Shown here piece by piece: positions 50,558 to 61,825 of a DNA stretch of 64,000 nucleotides. The position numbers and the translations under genes were made by a program. The stretch's first letter is position 1. Each line of letters starts with the position of its first letter. The notes under the pieces were generated by a model, which ran no database searches, was not told the DNA's origin, and saw only the letters and a program-made list of their open reading frames with translations. Source of the stretch: Microbispora rosea (GTDB taxonomy: Bacteria; Actinomycetota; Actinomycetes; Streptosporangiales; Streptosporangiaceae); the NCBI RefSeq assembly GCF_900156315.1, contig NZ_FTNI01000021.1:62001-126000 (forward strand), in the 5' to 3' direction.

Positions 50558-51025
50558 TCAGCCGACGGCGATGCGCATCTGGTGCGGGACGACCGGCAGC
50601 GGCGACGGGCTGCCCGCCCCTGCGAGGAACCAGACGGTCTTGCCGCCCCGGCCCGAGCCGGCCACTCCCCAGTCGTCGGCGAGTTCGTCCACGATGAGCA
50701 GGCCACGGCCGCCGATCGAATCGACGTCCGCCTCGCGCTGGTGCGGCACGCCGTCGCCCTGGTCGAAGACCTCCCCGTACACCCAGGTGCCGTTGCTGCC
50801 GAGCCGGAGGGTGAAAACGTTCCCGCCGTGCCGTACGACGTTGGAGGCGAGTTCGCTCACGATGAGGGAGCAGTCGTCCACGAGCTCGTCCAGGCCCCAC
50901 CGGCCGAGCTCGCGGCGGACGAGAGCGCGCGCCTCGGCGACACTCGCGCCGACGGCGGGCAGGAGGCATTCCGCGGTCCAGACGGGGGCCGGGTCGACCG
51001 GCGCCGTACCGAAGGGGAGAGTCAC
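50558..51025 (-). CDS. RsbW-like ATP-binding regulator (anti-sigma-type kinase)
   Basis: 155 residues from GTG 51025, five bases after AAGGAGG. The GHKL ATPase motifs are CSLIVSELASNVVRHGG (N box), VFDQGDGVP and SIGGRGLLIVDELADDWGV (G1/G2). This is the HATPase_c_2 group that contains RsbW/SpoIIAB anti-sigma kinases and many orphan actinobacterial members. No sigma factor or antagonist gene is adjacent. Its 5' region contains a consensus CebR-type operator. Confidence 0.88.
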   Translation of the reverse strand: MTLPFGTAPVDPAPVWTAECLLPAVGASVAEARALVRRELGRWGLDELVDDCSLIVSELASNVVRHGGNVFTLRLGSNGTWVYGEVFDQGDGVPHQREADVDSIGGRGLLIVDELADDWGVAGSGRGGKTVWFLAGAGSPSPLPVVPHQMRIAVG

Positions 51026-51044
51026 GCGCGCCTCCTTAGGCTCA

Positions 51045-51058
51045 TGGGAGCGCTCCCA
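51045..51058. promoter_or_regulatory. CebR-type operator TGGGAGCGCTCCCA
   Basis: An exact match to the 14-bp palindrome bound by the cellobiose-responsive LacI-family regulator CebR of Streptomyces. It lies 20 bases before the GTG of the RsbW-like gene, in its leader. The wider gap 51026-51374 holds nothing else I can name. Confidence 0.6.
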
Positions 51059-51374
51059 CGGCTCAAGATACGGCACGCAACGCAGTCATGTGAATTCAAA
51101 GAAACAAGATTGTTTCCGGTCAATGCCCGATCTGTGATGGGCGCGAAGGAGGAAACGCCGTCGCTCTTCCGCGCTGCGCCGGGAGTGCGCACGTCAGCGG
51201 CGCCGCACCCGGCGCTCCCGGCCGCCACCCCGCGACCACGGAACGTGCCCACACAACTGGGGTCACCGTGAAAATAGCTGAAATACGACCATCCCTGACT
51301 TGCGATGCGCGCAGACCGAATCATCTCGCGTGTCCACTGTGAGGCATAAGGACATTTTCGTCCGAACTGTCCTC

Positions 51375-52313
51375 TCACCCGAGCGCGGTGATCCCCCAGC
51401 GATGGGCGACCCGCGCCCCCGGGGCCAGGCGCACCAGGCACTCGCCGGTCGCGAAGGCGTTCGGCGGGCAGCTCATCGGCTCGACCGCCACTCCGGCCCG
51501 CCGGTACGGCTCGGCCAGCGTGTCCCCGGTGAAGACCTGGAGCCATTCGACGCCGGGCGCGGCCCACATCTCCACGCCCCGCGAGCCGTCGGCCGTCCGG
51601 AGCCGGGCCCGCATCAGCCCGTCGCCGTCGCGCCGCAGGGACGTGTAGGGGGTGTCGAGCACCGTGCCGCCGATGCGGCGTCCCGCGCGGAAGTCGTACT
51701 CTGTGCCCTCGACAGGGCGGCGGCCGACCGGGATCTGCTGCTCGTCCACCGGGGTCCACTCGGCCGCGGGCACCTCGAGCACGGCGTCGTCCACCGTCTC
51801 CTCGCCGAGGGTGAGGTAGGGGTGCGCGCCCATGCCGTACGGCGCGACGCCCTCTCCCACGTTGACAGCCGTCACCTCGACCTCCAGGCCGGCCTTTCCC
51901 AGGGCGTACGACGCGGTCAGGTCGAGCACGTGGGGATAGCCGAGCTGGGGGAACAGCCGCAGCCCGAGCCGGATCGAGGCGTCGTCCCGGTCGAGGACCG
52001 TCCAGGGCATCAGGCGGGCGAAGCCGTGCGCGGCGTTGCCGGTCCTGGGCTCGGTGATCGCGAGCTGCCTGGTCTCGCCGTCGAAGTCGTACCTGCCGTC
52101 GCGCACCCGGTTGGGCCAAGGCAGCAGCAACTGCCCGGCGCCGCCCACCGGCTGCGCGTCCGCGGGGTACGACATGACCAGCGGCCGCTCGTTGTACGTC
52201 AGGGCCCGGAGGCCTCCGCCCACCTCGGTGACGGTCGCCGCGTATCCGTGCGCGGCGATCGTGTGCTGCGTGCCGGTCGGGGGGACGGGTTCGCGAACCG
52301 CAGGTTCTGTCAT
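51375..52313 (-). CDS. Aldose 1-epimerase family protein
   Basis: 312 residues from ATG 52313 (ATG 52334 would add seven). Beta-sandwich motifs: LLLPWPNRVRDGRYDFDGET, the catalytic His in NAAHGFARLMPW and GMGAHPYLTLGEET, and a late Glu in GVAVEPMSCPPNAF. Interconverts alpha and beta forms of aldoses. Single gene; substrate not fixed. Confidence 0.9.
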   Translation of the reverse strand: MTEPAVREPVPPTGTQHTIAAHGYAATVTEVGGGLRALTYNERPLVMSYPADAQPVGGAGQLLLPWPNRVRDGRYDFDGETRQLAITEPRTGNAAHGFARLMPWTVLDRDDASIRLGLRLFPQLGYPHVLDLTASYALGKAGLEVEVTAVNVGEGVAPYGMGAHPYLTLGEETVDDAVLEVPAAEWTPVDEQQIPVGRRPVEGTEYDFRAGRRIGGTVLDTPYTSLRRDGDGLMRARLRTADGSRGVEMWAAPGVEWLQVFTGDTLAEPYRRAGVAVEPMSCPPNAFATGECLVRLAPGARVAHRWGITALG

Positions 52314-52436
52314 GAGAGGGATTTTCCCATCCATCCCATGACCCTCGCAGGGGCCTTGCGGAGAGGGCTCAGGGCCGAGCTGCGACGGATTCCTGGGGCG
52401 TGAGCCCGGCAGCGGGGCCGGGCCCACGTCTGGGCG

Positions 52437-52673
52437 TCACGAGGAGAGCGTCTGGCCCGTCAGGCCCTCCTGCGCGGTGAGCAACGCGCGCAGTTCGTCC
52501 GCGCTCTCGCCGCATGCGGTCATGATCAGGCCCCGGTCCATCTCGATCCGGGACAGCGACCTGGTCAGCCGGGTCGCGTACCAGCGGCCGGCGTCGCTCC
52601 TCCAGATCGACCAGCGACCGGCGTACTCGCTGCTCAGTTGTCTCCAGGCAGCGTCCTCGGCTGAGAACCGCAC
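52437..52673 (-). CDS. Small hypothetical protein, WRSD family (copy 2)
   Basis: 78 residues, GTG start nine bases after GGAGG. Core EYAGRWSIWRSDAGRWYATR then LIMTACGESADELRALLTAQ. Clear paralogue of the protein at 15018-15245 by the shared W-x-I-W-R-S-D-x-G-R-W-x-A-T-R. No XRE gene is adjacent to this copy. Function unknown. Confidence 0.7.
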   Translation of the reverse strand: MRFSAEDAAWRQLSSEYAGRWSIWRSDAGRWYATRLTRSLSRIEMDRGLIMTACGESADELRALLTAQEGLTGQTLSS

Positions 52674-52919
52674 TCGTCACCACCTCCAGGCTCTGTGCCG
52701 GGAGACAACGGTGTGCTCATCCGGACACGATTGGTAGTGAGAAGCGGTCTCCCCCCTCCGGCGGCGCCGCCACCCCGGCCCCGATGAAGATCTTCCGCCG
52801 GTTGCGGTGACTTCACCACGACTTGATCCCCGTTCCTCCCGTACCACCCGTCTCATGCCGGGCCGCGGGAACGGCACTGGTGTTCGTGGGGCATGGGTGG
52901 CTGGGTACGAGAAGGCGGC

Positions 52920-52994
52920 CTGAACAAGCGCGGCCTGAACAAGCGCGACCTGAACGAGCGCGACCTGAACGAGCGCGACCTGAACGAGCGCGGC
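52920..52994. repeat. Five tandem 15-bp repeats upstream of the P450 gene
   Basis: Units CTGAACAAGCGCGGC, CTGAACAAGCGCGAC, CTGAACGAGCGCGAC (twice), CTGAACGAGCGCGGC. All three plus frames stay open through them, but no frame has a good ribosome binding site. The 452-base gap (52674-53125) holds no convincing gene. Confidence 0.85.
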
Positions 52995-53125
52995 CGGGCA
53001 CGAGGCGGCATCCGCGGCAAACGTCCCTTCTCCGGTCATGCCAGACATGGTTTTACTACCTTGCCGGACAGAGAGTCAGGGGAGAAATTCGAGAGGGCCG
53101 ACATCCGACGAAGGGAAGGTCACTT

Positions 53126-54301
53126 ATGCCCGGACTCCCGCGACTGCCGTTCGAGCGGCCCGACGTCCTGGGGATATCCCCCGGCTTCGGCGAAATGCGA
53201 GCCAGAGCGCCGATCACCAAGGTCACGACCGCCATGGGCGACGAGGCGTGGCTGATCACGGGCTACGAGGAGATACGGCAGGTGTTCGCCGACGACAGGT
53301 TCGGCCGTTCCCACCCCACCCCCGAGACCGCGGCCCGCCTGTCGAACAACGCCCTGCTCGGCGGCCCGACCGGCGAGTACGCCAAGGAGCGGTCGGTCCA
53401 CAAGGAGATGCGGCGCCTGCTCACCCCCGCGTTCTCGGCCCGCCGCATGCGGAGGTTGTCGGACCGGATCGGCTCGCTGGTCGAGAACCTGCTCGACGGG
53501 CTCGCCGAGCAGGGCCCGCCCGCGGACCTGCACGCCGGCCTGTCGCTCCCGCTGCCGATCCAGGTGATCTGCGAGCTCCTCGGCGTGCCATACGAGGACA
53601 GGGACAGGTTCCGGGCCATCGCCGAGGCGATGACCGACCTGACCGATCCCGAGCGATCCGCCGCCGCCCAGCTGGAGATGAACACGTACACCTACGAGAT
53701 CGTGAAGGCGAAGCGGGACGACCCGGGCGAGGACGTCTACTCCGACCTGGCGAACGCCTCGCTGCCGGAGGACGACGTGGCCAGGATCGCGGGCGGCCTG
53801 CTGTTCGCCGGCCACGAGACCACGGTCAACCAGATCGACTACGGCGTGCTGCTGTTCCTGCGCAACCCCGCCCAGCGTGACGCGCTGCTGCACGACCCCA
53901 CCCTCGTGGACGGCGCGGTCGAGGAGATCATGCGGGTGGCCTCGCCGAGCGAACACGGGCTGGTGCGCTACGCGCACGAGGACGTCGAGGTCGCGGGGGT
54001 GCGCATCCGGGCAGGCGAGCTGATCATGCTGTCCACCCCGGCGGCCAACAGGGACGAACGCGCCTACCCCGACCCCGACACGTTCGACATCCGGCGGCGC
54101 GATCCCCAGCCGCACGTCGGGTTCGGCCACGGGCCGCACCACTGCCTCGGGGCGTCCCTGGCCAGGGTCGAACTGCGCGCGGTCTTCGGCTCCCTCTTCA
54201 CGCGCTTCCCCACGCTGGCGCTCGCGGTGCCGTACGAGGAGCTGAAGGCGCACACCGACAGGCTGGCCGGAGGCTTTCAGGCGCTGCCCGTCACTTGGTG
54301 A
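53126..54301 (+). CDS. Cytochrome P450
   Basis: 391 residues from ATG 53126, six bases after GGAAGG; the open frame further upstream runs through the 15-bp repeats and is not coding. I-helix FAGHETT (227-233), K-helix E-x-x-R at 267-270 (EEIMR), heme loop [10 protein letters not shown] with Cys340. Soluble bacterial class I type near CYP105/107. No ferredoxin gene adjacent. Substrate unknown; it overlaps the convergent nhaA by 11 bases. Confidence 0.95.
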   Translation: MPGLPRLPFERPDVLGISPGFGEMRARAPITKVTTAMGDEAWLITGYEEIRQVFADDRFGRSHPTPETAARLSNNALLGGPTGEYAKERSVHKEMRRLLTPAFSARRMRRLSDRIGSLVENLLDGLAEQGPPADLHAGLSLPLPIQVICELLGVPYEDRDRFRAIAEAMTDLTDPERSAAAQLEMNTYTYEIVKAKRDDPGEDVYSDLANASLPEDDVARIAGGLLFAGHETTVNQIDYGVLLFLRNPAQRDALLHDPTLVDGAVEEIMRVASPSEHGLVRYAHEDVEVAGVRIRAGELIMLSTPAANRDERAYPDPDTFDIRRRDPQPHVGFGHGPHHCLGASLARVELRAVFGSLFTRFPTLALAVPYEELKAHTDRLAGGFQALPVTW

Positions 54302-55637
54302 ACGTGGACCCGGCCGCGAACCCGTCGGCGTCGGTGCCGGCTTCGGTGCCGGTGCCGGTGCCGGCGTCGGCGTCGGCTTCGGCTTCGGCTTCGGCTTCGG
54401 CGAGTCGCCGGTACGCGCGGTCGCGCAGCCGCAGCACCACCGTCGCCAGCAGCGCCGCGACCAGCGAGCCGGTCAGGACCGCCAGCTTCACCTGGGCGTC
54501 GCGGGCCGTGCCCAGCCCGAACGCCAGCTCACCGACGAGCAGGGACACCGTGAATCCGATGCCGGACAGGATCGCCAGCCCGCCGACGTCCACCCACGCC
54601 AGCCCCTCGTCGATGTCCGCGCGGGTGAAGCGGGCGGTCAGCCAGGTGGCCGCCATGATCCCCAGCGGCTTGCCCACGACGAGCCCGACGACGACGCCCA
54701 GCGACACCGGGTCGGCGAGCAGGTTCGTCACCCCGCCCAGCCCGCCGAGCGGCACCCCCGCGGACAGGAACGCGAACAGCGGCACGGCCACCCCGGCCGA
54801 GATCGGGCGGAACCGGTGCTCGAAGTGCTCGGCGAGCCCAGGCCCCGCTTCCGGGCCGCCCGCCTTCTCACTGCGCAGGACGGGAACGGCGAAGCCGAGC
54901 AGCACCCCGGCCACCGTCGTGTGCACGCCCGAGGCGTGGACCAGCCCCCAGGTCACTGCGGCCAGCGGGAGCAGCAGCCACCACGAGCGCACCCGCCGTT
55001 GCACCAGCACGGTGAAGACGCCGAGCGGCACCAGCGCCGCCAGCAGCGGCAGCACCGACAGGTGCGACGTGTAGAACACCGCGATGATCACGATGGCCAG
55101 CAGGTCGTCCACGACGGCCAGCGTGAGCAGGAACGTGCGCAGCGCGGCGGGCAGTCGCCGCCCCACCACGGCGAGCACCGCCAGCGCGAACGCGATGTCG
55201 GTGGCCGTCGGGGTCGCCCATCCCCGCACCTCGCCGTCCATGAGCGAGTTGACCAGCAGGTAGAGCAGGGCCGGGACGATCACACCGCCGACCGCCGCCG
55301 CGACCGGAACGACGGCCCGGCGAGGATCGCGCAGATCCCCGGCCACGAACTCGCGCTTGAGTTCAAGGCCGGCAACGAAGAAGAAGATCGCCAGCAGCCC
55401 GTCCGAGGCCCACTTGGCGAGGCTGAGGTCCAGGTGCCACTCGGCCGGCCCGATCGTCGCCGAGCGCAGTCCCGCGTACGCCTCCGACCAGGGCGAGTTG
55501 GCGAAGACGAGGGCCGCGACGGCGGCGATCAGGAGCAGCGCGCCGCCGATCGTCTCCTTACGGAGGATGTCGGCGATGCGCCGGGTCTCGGCCCGGGAAC
55601 TGGGACCGAGAAGGGACAGACGGCGGCTCGGGGCCAT
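54291..55637 (-). CDS. nhaA: Na+/H+ antiporter NhaA
   Basis: 448 residues from ATG 55637, five bases after GGAG. Twelve-helix antiporter; [16 protein letters not shown] and [17 protein letters not shown] carry the ion-binding aspartates. [20 protein letters not shown] and [20 protein letters not shown] are typical. The last 45 residues ([20 protein letters not shown]) are encoded by 6-bp repeats and are not part of the family. Exports Na+ in exchange for H+. Confidence 0.95.
   Translation of the reverse strand: MAPSRRLSLLGPSSRAETRRIADILRKETIGGALLLIAAVAALVFANSPWSEAYAGLRSATIGPAEWHLDLSLAKWASDGLLAIFFFVAGLELKREFVAGDLRDPRRAVVPVAAAVGGVIVPALLYLLVNSLMDGEVRGWATPTATDIAFALAVLAVVGRRLPAALRTFLLTLAVVDDLLAIVIIAVFYTSHLSVLPLLAALVPLGVFTVLVQRRVRSWWLLLPLAAVTWGLVHASGVHTTVAGVLLGFAVPVLRSEKAGGPEAGPGLAEHFEHRFRPISAGVAVPLFAFLSAGVPLGGLGGVTNLLADPVSLGVVVGLVVGKPLGIMAATWLTARFTRADIDEGLAWVDVGGLAILSGIGFTVSLLVGELAFGLGTARDAQVKLAVLTGSLVAALLATVVLRLRDRAYRRLAEAEAEAEADADAGTGTGTEAGTDADGFAAGSTFTK
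54325..54402. repeat. 6-bp repeats in the nhaA 3' end
   Basis: GTCGGY/CTTCGG/GTGCCG hexamers in a row, encoding alternating Ala-Glu, Ala-Asp and Gly-Thr pairs. Confidence 0.8.
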
Positions 55638-55809
55638 GGGCGCTCCGTTTCCGGGCTCGGTTCGACGACCGCCGACCAGACTTCCCGGCACCCCAATCTC
55701 ATCCTATGGGCGAATCGGATCGAATCATCGCCACTGCACCCCCGCTGCGCCTTTCGTCCCACGGATTCGCCTCGGAGAGCGCCCGCTCACGGGTGCCGGC
55801 GACGGCAGG

Positions 55810-56229
55810 TTATCGATCCGCACCACGACGCGGTCGCCGGTGACGGTCACAACGAGGCGGACGTCCCGAGCCCACCCGGCCCAGTCGACCTGGCGCGGCC
55901 GGCCCGGCGGCGGAGCCGGCGCGGGCTCGCGCGGCGCGGGGCGGCCCCGCGGGAGGCGACCCGGCCCAATCGACCCACCCGGCCCCTCCCACCGGCTCGG
56001 CTGTCGCTCGGTACCTGCTCGCCCGGTGCCTGGTCACTCGATGGCTGGTCGCCCTGTGCCTGCTCGCTCGATGCCTTCCCGCCCCGTGCCTGGTCGCCCC
56101 GCGCCTGGTCACTCGGTGGCTGGTCGCTCGGCGGCCTGGCCGTTCCGTGTTCGACCGCTCCATGTTCGACCGCTCCGTGTCCAGCCCTGCCTGTCGGTCC
56201 TGGGAGGTGTCAGAACGGCGGTTCGTCAC
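55810..56229 (-). CDS. Doubtful Arg/His-rich repeat ORF
   Basis: GTG 56229 has GGAGG five bases upstream, and the 139-residue frame (RATSHRVTRRGATRHGAGRH in the middle) passes through 15-bp repeats without a stop. No domain is recognised, and codon use is biased by the repeat. It may be translated, but a by-product of repeat sequence is just as likely. Only candidate gene between nhaA and the HNH gene (55638-56299). Confidence 0.25.
   Translation of the reverse strand: MTNRRSDTSQDRQAGLDTERSNMERSNTERPGRRATSHRVTRRGATRHGAGRHRASRHRATSHRVTRHRASRYRATAEPVGGAGWVDWAGSPPAGPPRAARARAGSAAGPAAPGRLGRVGSGRPPRCDRHRRPRRGADR
56011..56175. repeat. Degenerate 15-bp tandem array, about 11 units
   Basis: Consensus near GTGCCTGGTCGCTCG; units keep exact 15-base phase from 56011 to 56175, changing to a TTCGACCGCTC form at the right end. 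Confidence 0.75.
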
Positions 56230-56299
56230 GTTCGCCTCCGAGCAACGATCCGTGCGTCCCGGCCTCGCCCTCCGGCTTCGGTGGCGTTGCTACTCCCGT

Positions 56300-58957
<2,658 letters not shown>

Positions 58958-59233
58958 CGGCGGGGACCTCCTTCACAGGCCGAAGACGAAAGCACCATGG
59001 GCTCCCGGTCACCTGGACCGGAACTTACTCACACAGACTCGGCTACTTCATCAACCGGCACAGAGGCCACAGACCAGAACGCCAACCGCATGATCCGTAA
59101 CAACTACTTCAGAGGCTAGCCGAACACGTGCTCGAAAACAAGCTTGACCAGCACAAACGTGGGATCACAACCGACGCCCTATCCACAAGCCGAGATCGAG
59201 CGAGCGGAGCGGAGCGGAAGACCGCACGCGGAG

Positions 59234-59372
59234 GACGGGGCCCGGAAGACGGGGGCCCGGAAGACGGGGGCCGAAGGCCACGCGGGGAAGGCGGGGGGCA
59301 CGACAGGCCACGCGGGGAAGGCAGGGGGACGGAAGACGGGGGCACGGAAGACGGCGCGGGGAAGGCAGGGCG
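59234..59372. repeat. Interleaved GC-rich repeats upstream of tRNA-Lys copy 2
   Basis: Copies of CGGAAGACGGGGGC and of GGCCACGCGGGGAAGGCRGGG alternate. The gap 58958-59392 has no gene: it holds the HNH promoter region and this block. Confidence 0.6.
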
Positions 59373-59392
59373 CGGAGGGCCGCAGAGATAGA

Positions 59393-59427
59393 GAAAGCCC
59401 AGGTCGGCTATGCCGACCTGGGCTTTC
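59393..59427 (-). terminator. Terminator of tRNA-Lys copy 2
   Basis: A 16-bp perfect stem with loop TAT, ending in CTTTC on either strand, three bases from the tRNA 3' end. Confidence 0.8.
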
Positions 59428-59430
59428 ATC

Positions 59431-59507
59431 TGGTGCGCCGCCAGGGACTCGAACCCCGGACCCGCTGATTAAGAGTCAGCTGCTCTAACCAACTGAGCTA
59501 GCGGCGC
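59431..59507 (-). tRNA. tRNA-Lys (anticodon CTT), copy 2
   Basis: Identical in all 77 bases, including CCA, to the copy at 34444-34520. Anticodon loop CTCTTAA. The flanks differ beyond a few bases, so the duplication is old or was restricted to the tRNA. Confidence 0.97.
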
Positions 59508-59577
59508 CCGCGATGTCCGTAACCTTAGCAGTCCCGCGAAGGTCGCGCACATCGCTCGGTGATCGGTATGTCGTGGC

Positions 59578-60177
59578 TCAGCTCCGCCAGGCGCCGCTGG
59601 AGAAGGGAACCGGCTCGCCGCGCAGGCCCGGCCCGTCGCCCCACTTGGTGATGACGTACTGGATCGGGATGTGGCCCTCGTCGCCGCTGACGCTCAGCGT
59701 GTCCTCGTTCCAGGTGGTGCCGGTGAGCTCGGCGAAGGTCTTGCCGTCGATGTCGAGCATGACGCCGCTGTCCGAGGGAACGCCCGGGCCGCGGTCGCCG
59801 ATGAAGAACTTGGCCTTCTTGCCCTTGTAGAAGATGTAGCCCTCGGTGCCGAGCGGCCAGCTCGGGCTGGCGAACAGCCCCTGCTGCATGGGTGCGCCGA
59901 TGGCCGGCGTGCCCGTGTCGCCCTGGCGGCCCGAGGCGTCGTCCCAGAAGTAGGAGCCGGTGGTGCTGCCCTGGAGCAGGACCTCTTCGTGCGCCGGAAT
60001 GGCGAGGGAGGGCTGGAGCGCCGGCAGGGCGGCGGAAACGTTTGCGGCCTCCTTGACCGGCTGCTCGACGGGCGCGGGCACGGCGGCCACGAGGGACGCG
60101 GTGACGGCCGCCGCACCGACAAGCGTCGCCGCGGCGGTGAGGCGTCGGTTGCCACGCAGGCCAAACAGAGTCTTCAT
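59578..60177 (-). CDS. Secreted protein of unknown function
   Basis: 199 residues from ATG 60177 (ATG 60225 would add 16). Signal peptide RRLTAAATLVGAAAVTASLV ending near AVPAP, no lipobox. The mature part (GYIFYKGKKAKFFIGDRGPG, VMLDIDGKTFAELTGTTWNE) is rich in Gly, Asp and aromatic residues, with no Cys pair; it may be a small beta-barrel wall protein. Not recognised. It has an unusually long leader with a possible upstream peptide. Confidence 0.7.
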   Translation of the reverse strand: MKTLFGLRGNRRLTAAATLVGAAAVTASLVAAVPAPVEQPVKEAANVSAALPALQPSLAIPAHEEVLLQGSTTGSYFWDDASGRQGDTGTPAIGAPMQQGLFASPSWPLGTEGYIFYKGKKAKFFIGDRGPGVPSDSGVMLDIDGKTFAELTGTTWNEDTLSVSGDEGHIPIQYVITKWGDGPGLRGEPVPFSSGAWRS

Positions 60178-60445
60178 CAGGGCTGGGGATCTTTCGTGAG
60201 ACGACAAAGAATGGCCATGCGTCATCTAGGGACCTGCGTGCGGCAGACCACGAAGACGGGCCACGTGTCCGGGCGGAAGAAGTCGGTCACCCGGAGGCGT
60301 GTGCGCTGAAGCTATGGCGATCGGCCGGAAGGCCGTCGTGAGTCAGACGTGTGATCCGAGATGCCTTGGCTCAGAGGTCGATGTGGGGTCACCCACGGTG
60401 ATCTCCTCTCCAAGTCCAATCCAGCCACCGGTCGGCGGCAAATAG
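60178..60445 (-). promoter_or_regulatory. Long 5' leader with possible upstream ORF
   Basis: On the minus strand TTGCTT-N17-TAGTGT (about 60472-60444) is a promoter, giving a leader near 260 bases. Within it AGAGGAG precedes a GTG opening the 17-codon frame VGDPTSTSEPRHLGSHV, then TGA, followed by the hairpin CGGCCTTCCGGCCG. This arrangement suits translational or riboswitch-type control. No known class recognised. Confidence 0.4.
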
Positions 60446-60932
60446 GACACTACAGGACGAGTCAGGATGAAGCAAAGTATACGTCGCATAGCGCCCAGAA
60501 GATCTACCCCTGGCCCTGTTTACCCCAAGAGGGCCCACGGCTCGCCGCCTCACCTTTGTGATGTTGACGGTGCGTGACCGCAGGCGCGATCCACACACGG
60601 TAAAGCGCAGAGGCCGTACGGCAAGAGACCACAAAGGAAATCACCGGGGACGGCGCGCTGAAGCAGCTCACAGCAAAAGTGGAGCCGCCGAGCGAGAGGA
60701 AGACCGCCGGTTTACCAAGGCAAAGGTCGTTTTCCCCGGGATGGGCCGGGACGAGCCCCGCTCCGTCGCAAGGACGGGGAGGGGATTATCGGACTCTGCC
60801 GGGACGGCGGGAGCGAGGCCCGTTCGCCGGCGAGGACGCAGAGGACACTTTCGGGCTCACCGAGGGCGGCCCGGGCCGAGGCCCGTTCCCTGTCCAGTGC
60901 ACTGTCCATCGATGTTCACCGTGGTGGGGAGG

Positions 60933-61029
60933 CCGGAGCGAAGGCCCGGACACGGGTGAAGCGGAGCGGAGCGGACCGGAGCGGACCGGAGCGGACCGGA
61001 GCGGACCGGAGCGAAGGCCCGGACGCGGG
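60933..61029. repeat. Decamer array flanked by a 24-bp direct repeat
   Basis: GCGGACCGGA occurs four times perfectly (60971-61010) after one variant. A 24-bp sequence starting CCGGAGCGAAGGCCCGGAC occurs at 60933-60956 and 61006-61029 with one difference. Confidence 0.85.
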
Positions 61030-61189
61030 CGGAGCGGGCCGCACCGAAGGCTCGGACATGAGTGGAGCGGAGCGGGCTTCGCGGAGGATCGGAGCTCGGC
61101 GCAGTGTCCGACCCGGCCGAAGCTCGTGGACACCCCGCCGGCGAGGAGGGGACGACGGGGCGGAGAACGGGTACAGGACCCTGGAAATG

Positions 61190-61225
61190 CCGGAGCCGGG
61201 CAGTCCCCCAACTGCCCGGCTCCGG
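61190..61225. terminator. Orphan terminator-like hairpin
   Basis: CCGGAGCCGGGCAGT pairs perfectly with ACTGCCCGGCTCCGG, loop CCCCCA. No adjacent gene needs it on either strand. Confidence 0.6.
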
Positions 61226-61434
61226 ATCAAAGCGGTTCCGCCAGGAATGCCCTCCCCAAAGGCACCGGCGGGCCCCCGCTTTCTGGACGCGGTTCCCCCA
61301 TCCGCGTCCTTTATTAAGAAAGTCTGTCGCCCTCTTCCGAGGACCTGCTTCAACAGTACAAGCGGCCCTGTCATGAACTCGTCATAGGCAGGTTGATTTC
61401 CGGCCTACATCCGAACGGGCTCCGCCCGCCCGTG

Positions 61435-61821
61435 CTACTTCCCGAGGTCCAGCCTGACCTCGGTGCCCTTCTGGAGCGACCGGCTCACCGTGCAGTGGCG
61501 CTCGTGGACCCGTTCGGCGACGGCCTCGAAGACCTCGCCGGTGTCCTCCGGAGGCAACTCCACGTCGTAGGTCACGGTGACCGATCGCAGCAGCGTCGGG
61601 CTCTCCTTCTCGGCGGAGACCTCGACGGCCAGCCGTACAAGCCGGTGGCCGCGCTTGGCGGTGAGCGGCTCGACCGTCATGACGTTGCAGCCGCCGACGG
61701 CGGCCAGCAGCAGCTCCACCGGGGTGAACAGACCGTCACCGGAGCCCATCGTGATCTCGGCACCGCGCTCGTTGCGGGCGACGAACCCGTCTTCGGTGCG
61801 CTCGACGCGTACAGAGCCCAT
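61435..61821 (-). CDS. OsmC-family peroxiredoxin-like protein
   Basis: 128 residues, GTGAGG before the ATG. The two redox cysteines are Cys45 (AVGGCNVMTV) and Cys110 (ERHCTVSRS), the spacing of OsmC/Ohr proteins that reduce organic hydroperoxides. ITMGSGDGLFTPVELLLAAV is typical. It starts four bases after the histidine kinase stop, so the two-component system and OsmC form one operon. Confidence 0.9.
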   Translation of the reverse strand: MGSVRVERTEDGFVARNERGAEITMGSGDGLFTPVELLLAAVGGCNVMTVEPLTAKRGHRLVRLAVEVSAEKESPTLLRSVTVTYDVELPPEDTGEVFEAVAERVHERHCTVSRSLQKGTEVRLDLGK

Positions 61822-61825
61822 GACC

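Larger units (their letters stand above)
60560..61434. other. Gene-free stretch with repeats
   Basis: About 870 bases with no frame that has a start, ribosome binding site and plausible protein. It contains the decamer array and 24-bp direct repeat at 60933-61029 and a 15-bp hairpin at 61190-61225. Could be decayed sequence. Confidence 0.6.

Noticed and set aside
52823-53125. Extension of the P450 N-terminus through the 15-bp repeats
   Set aside because: A good ribosome binding site precedes ATG 53126, and the extension is repeat-derived.
53120-54253. Minus-strand frame opposite P450
   Set aside because: Antisense shadow; P450 motifs are intact on the plus strand.
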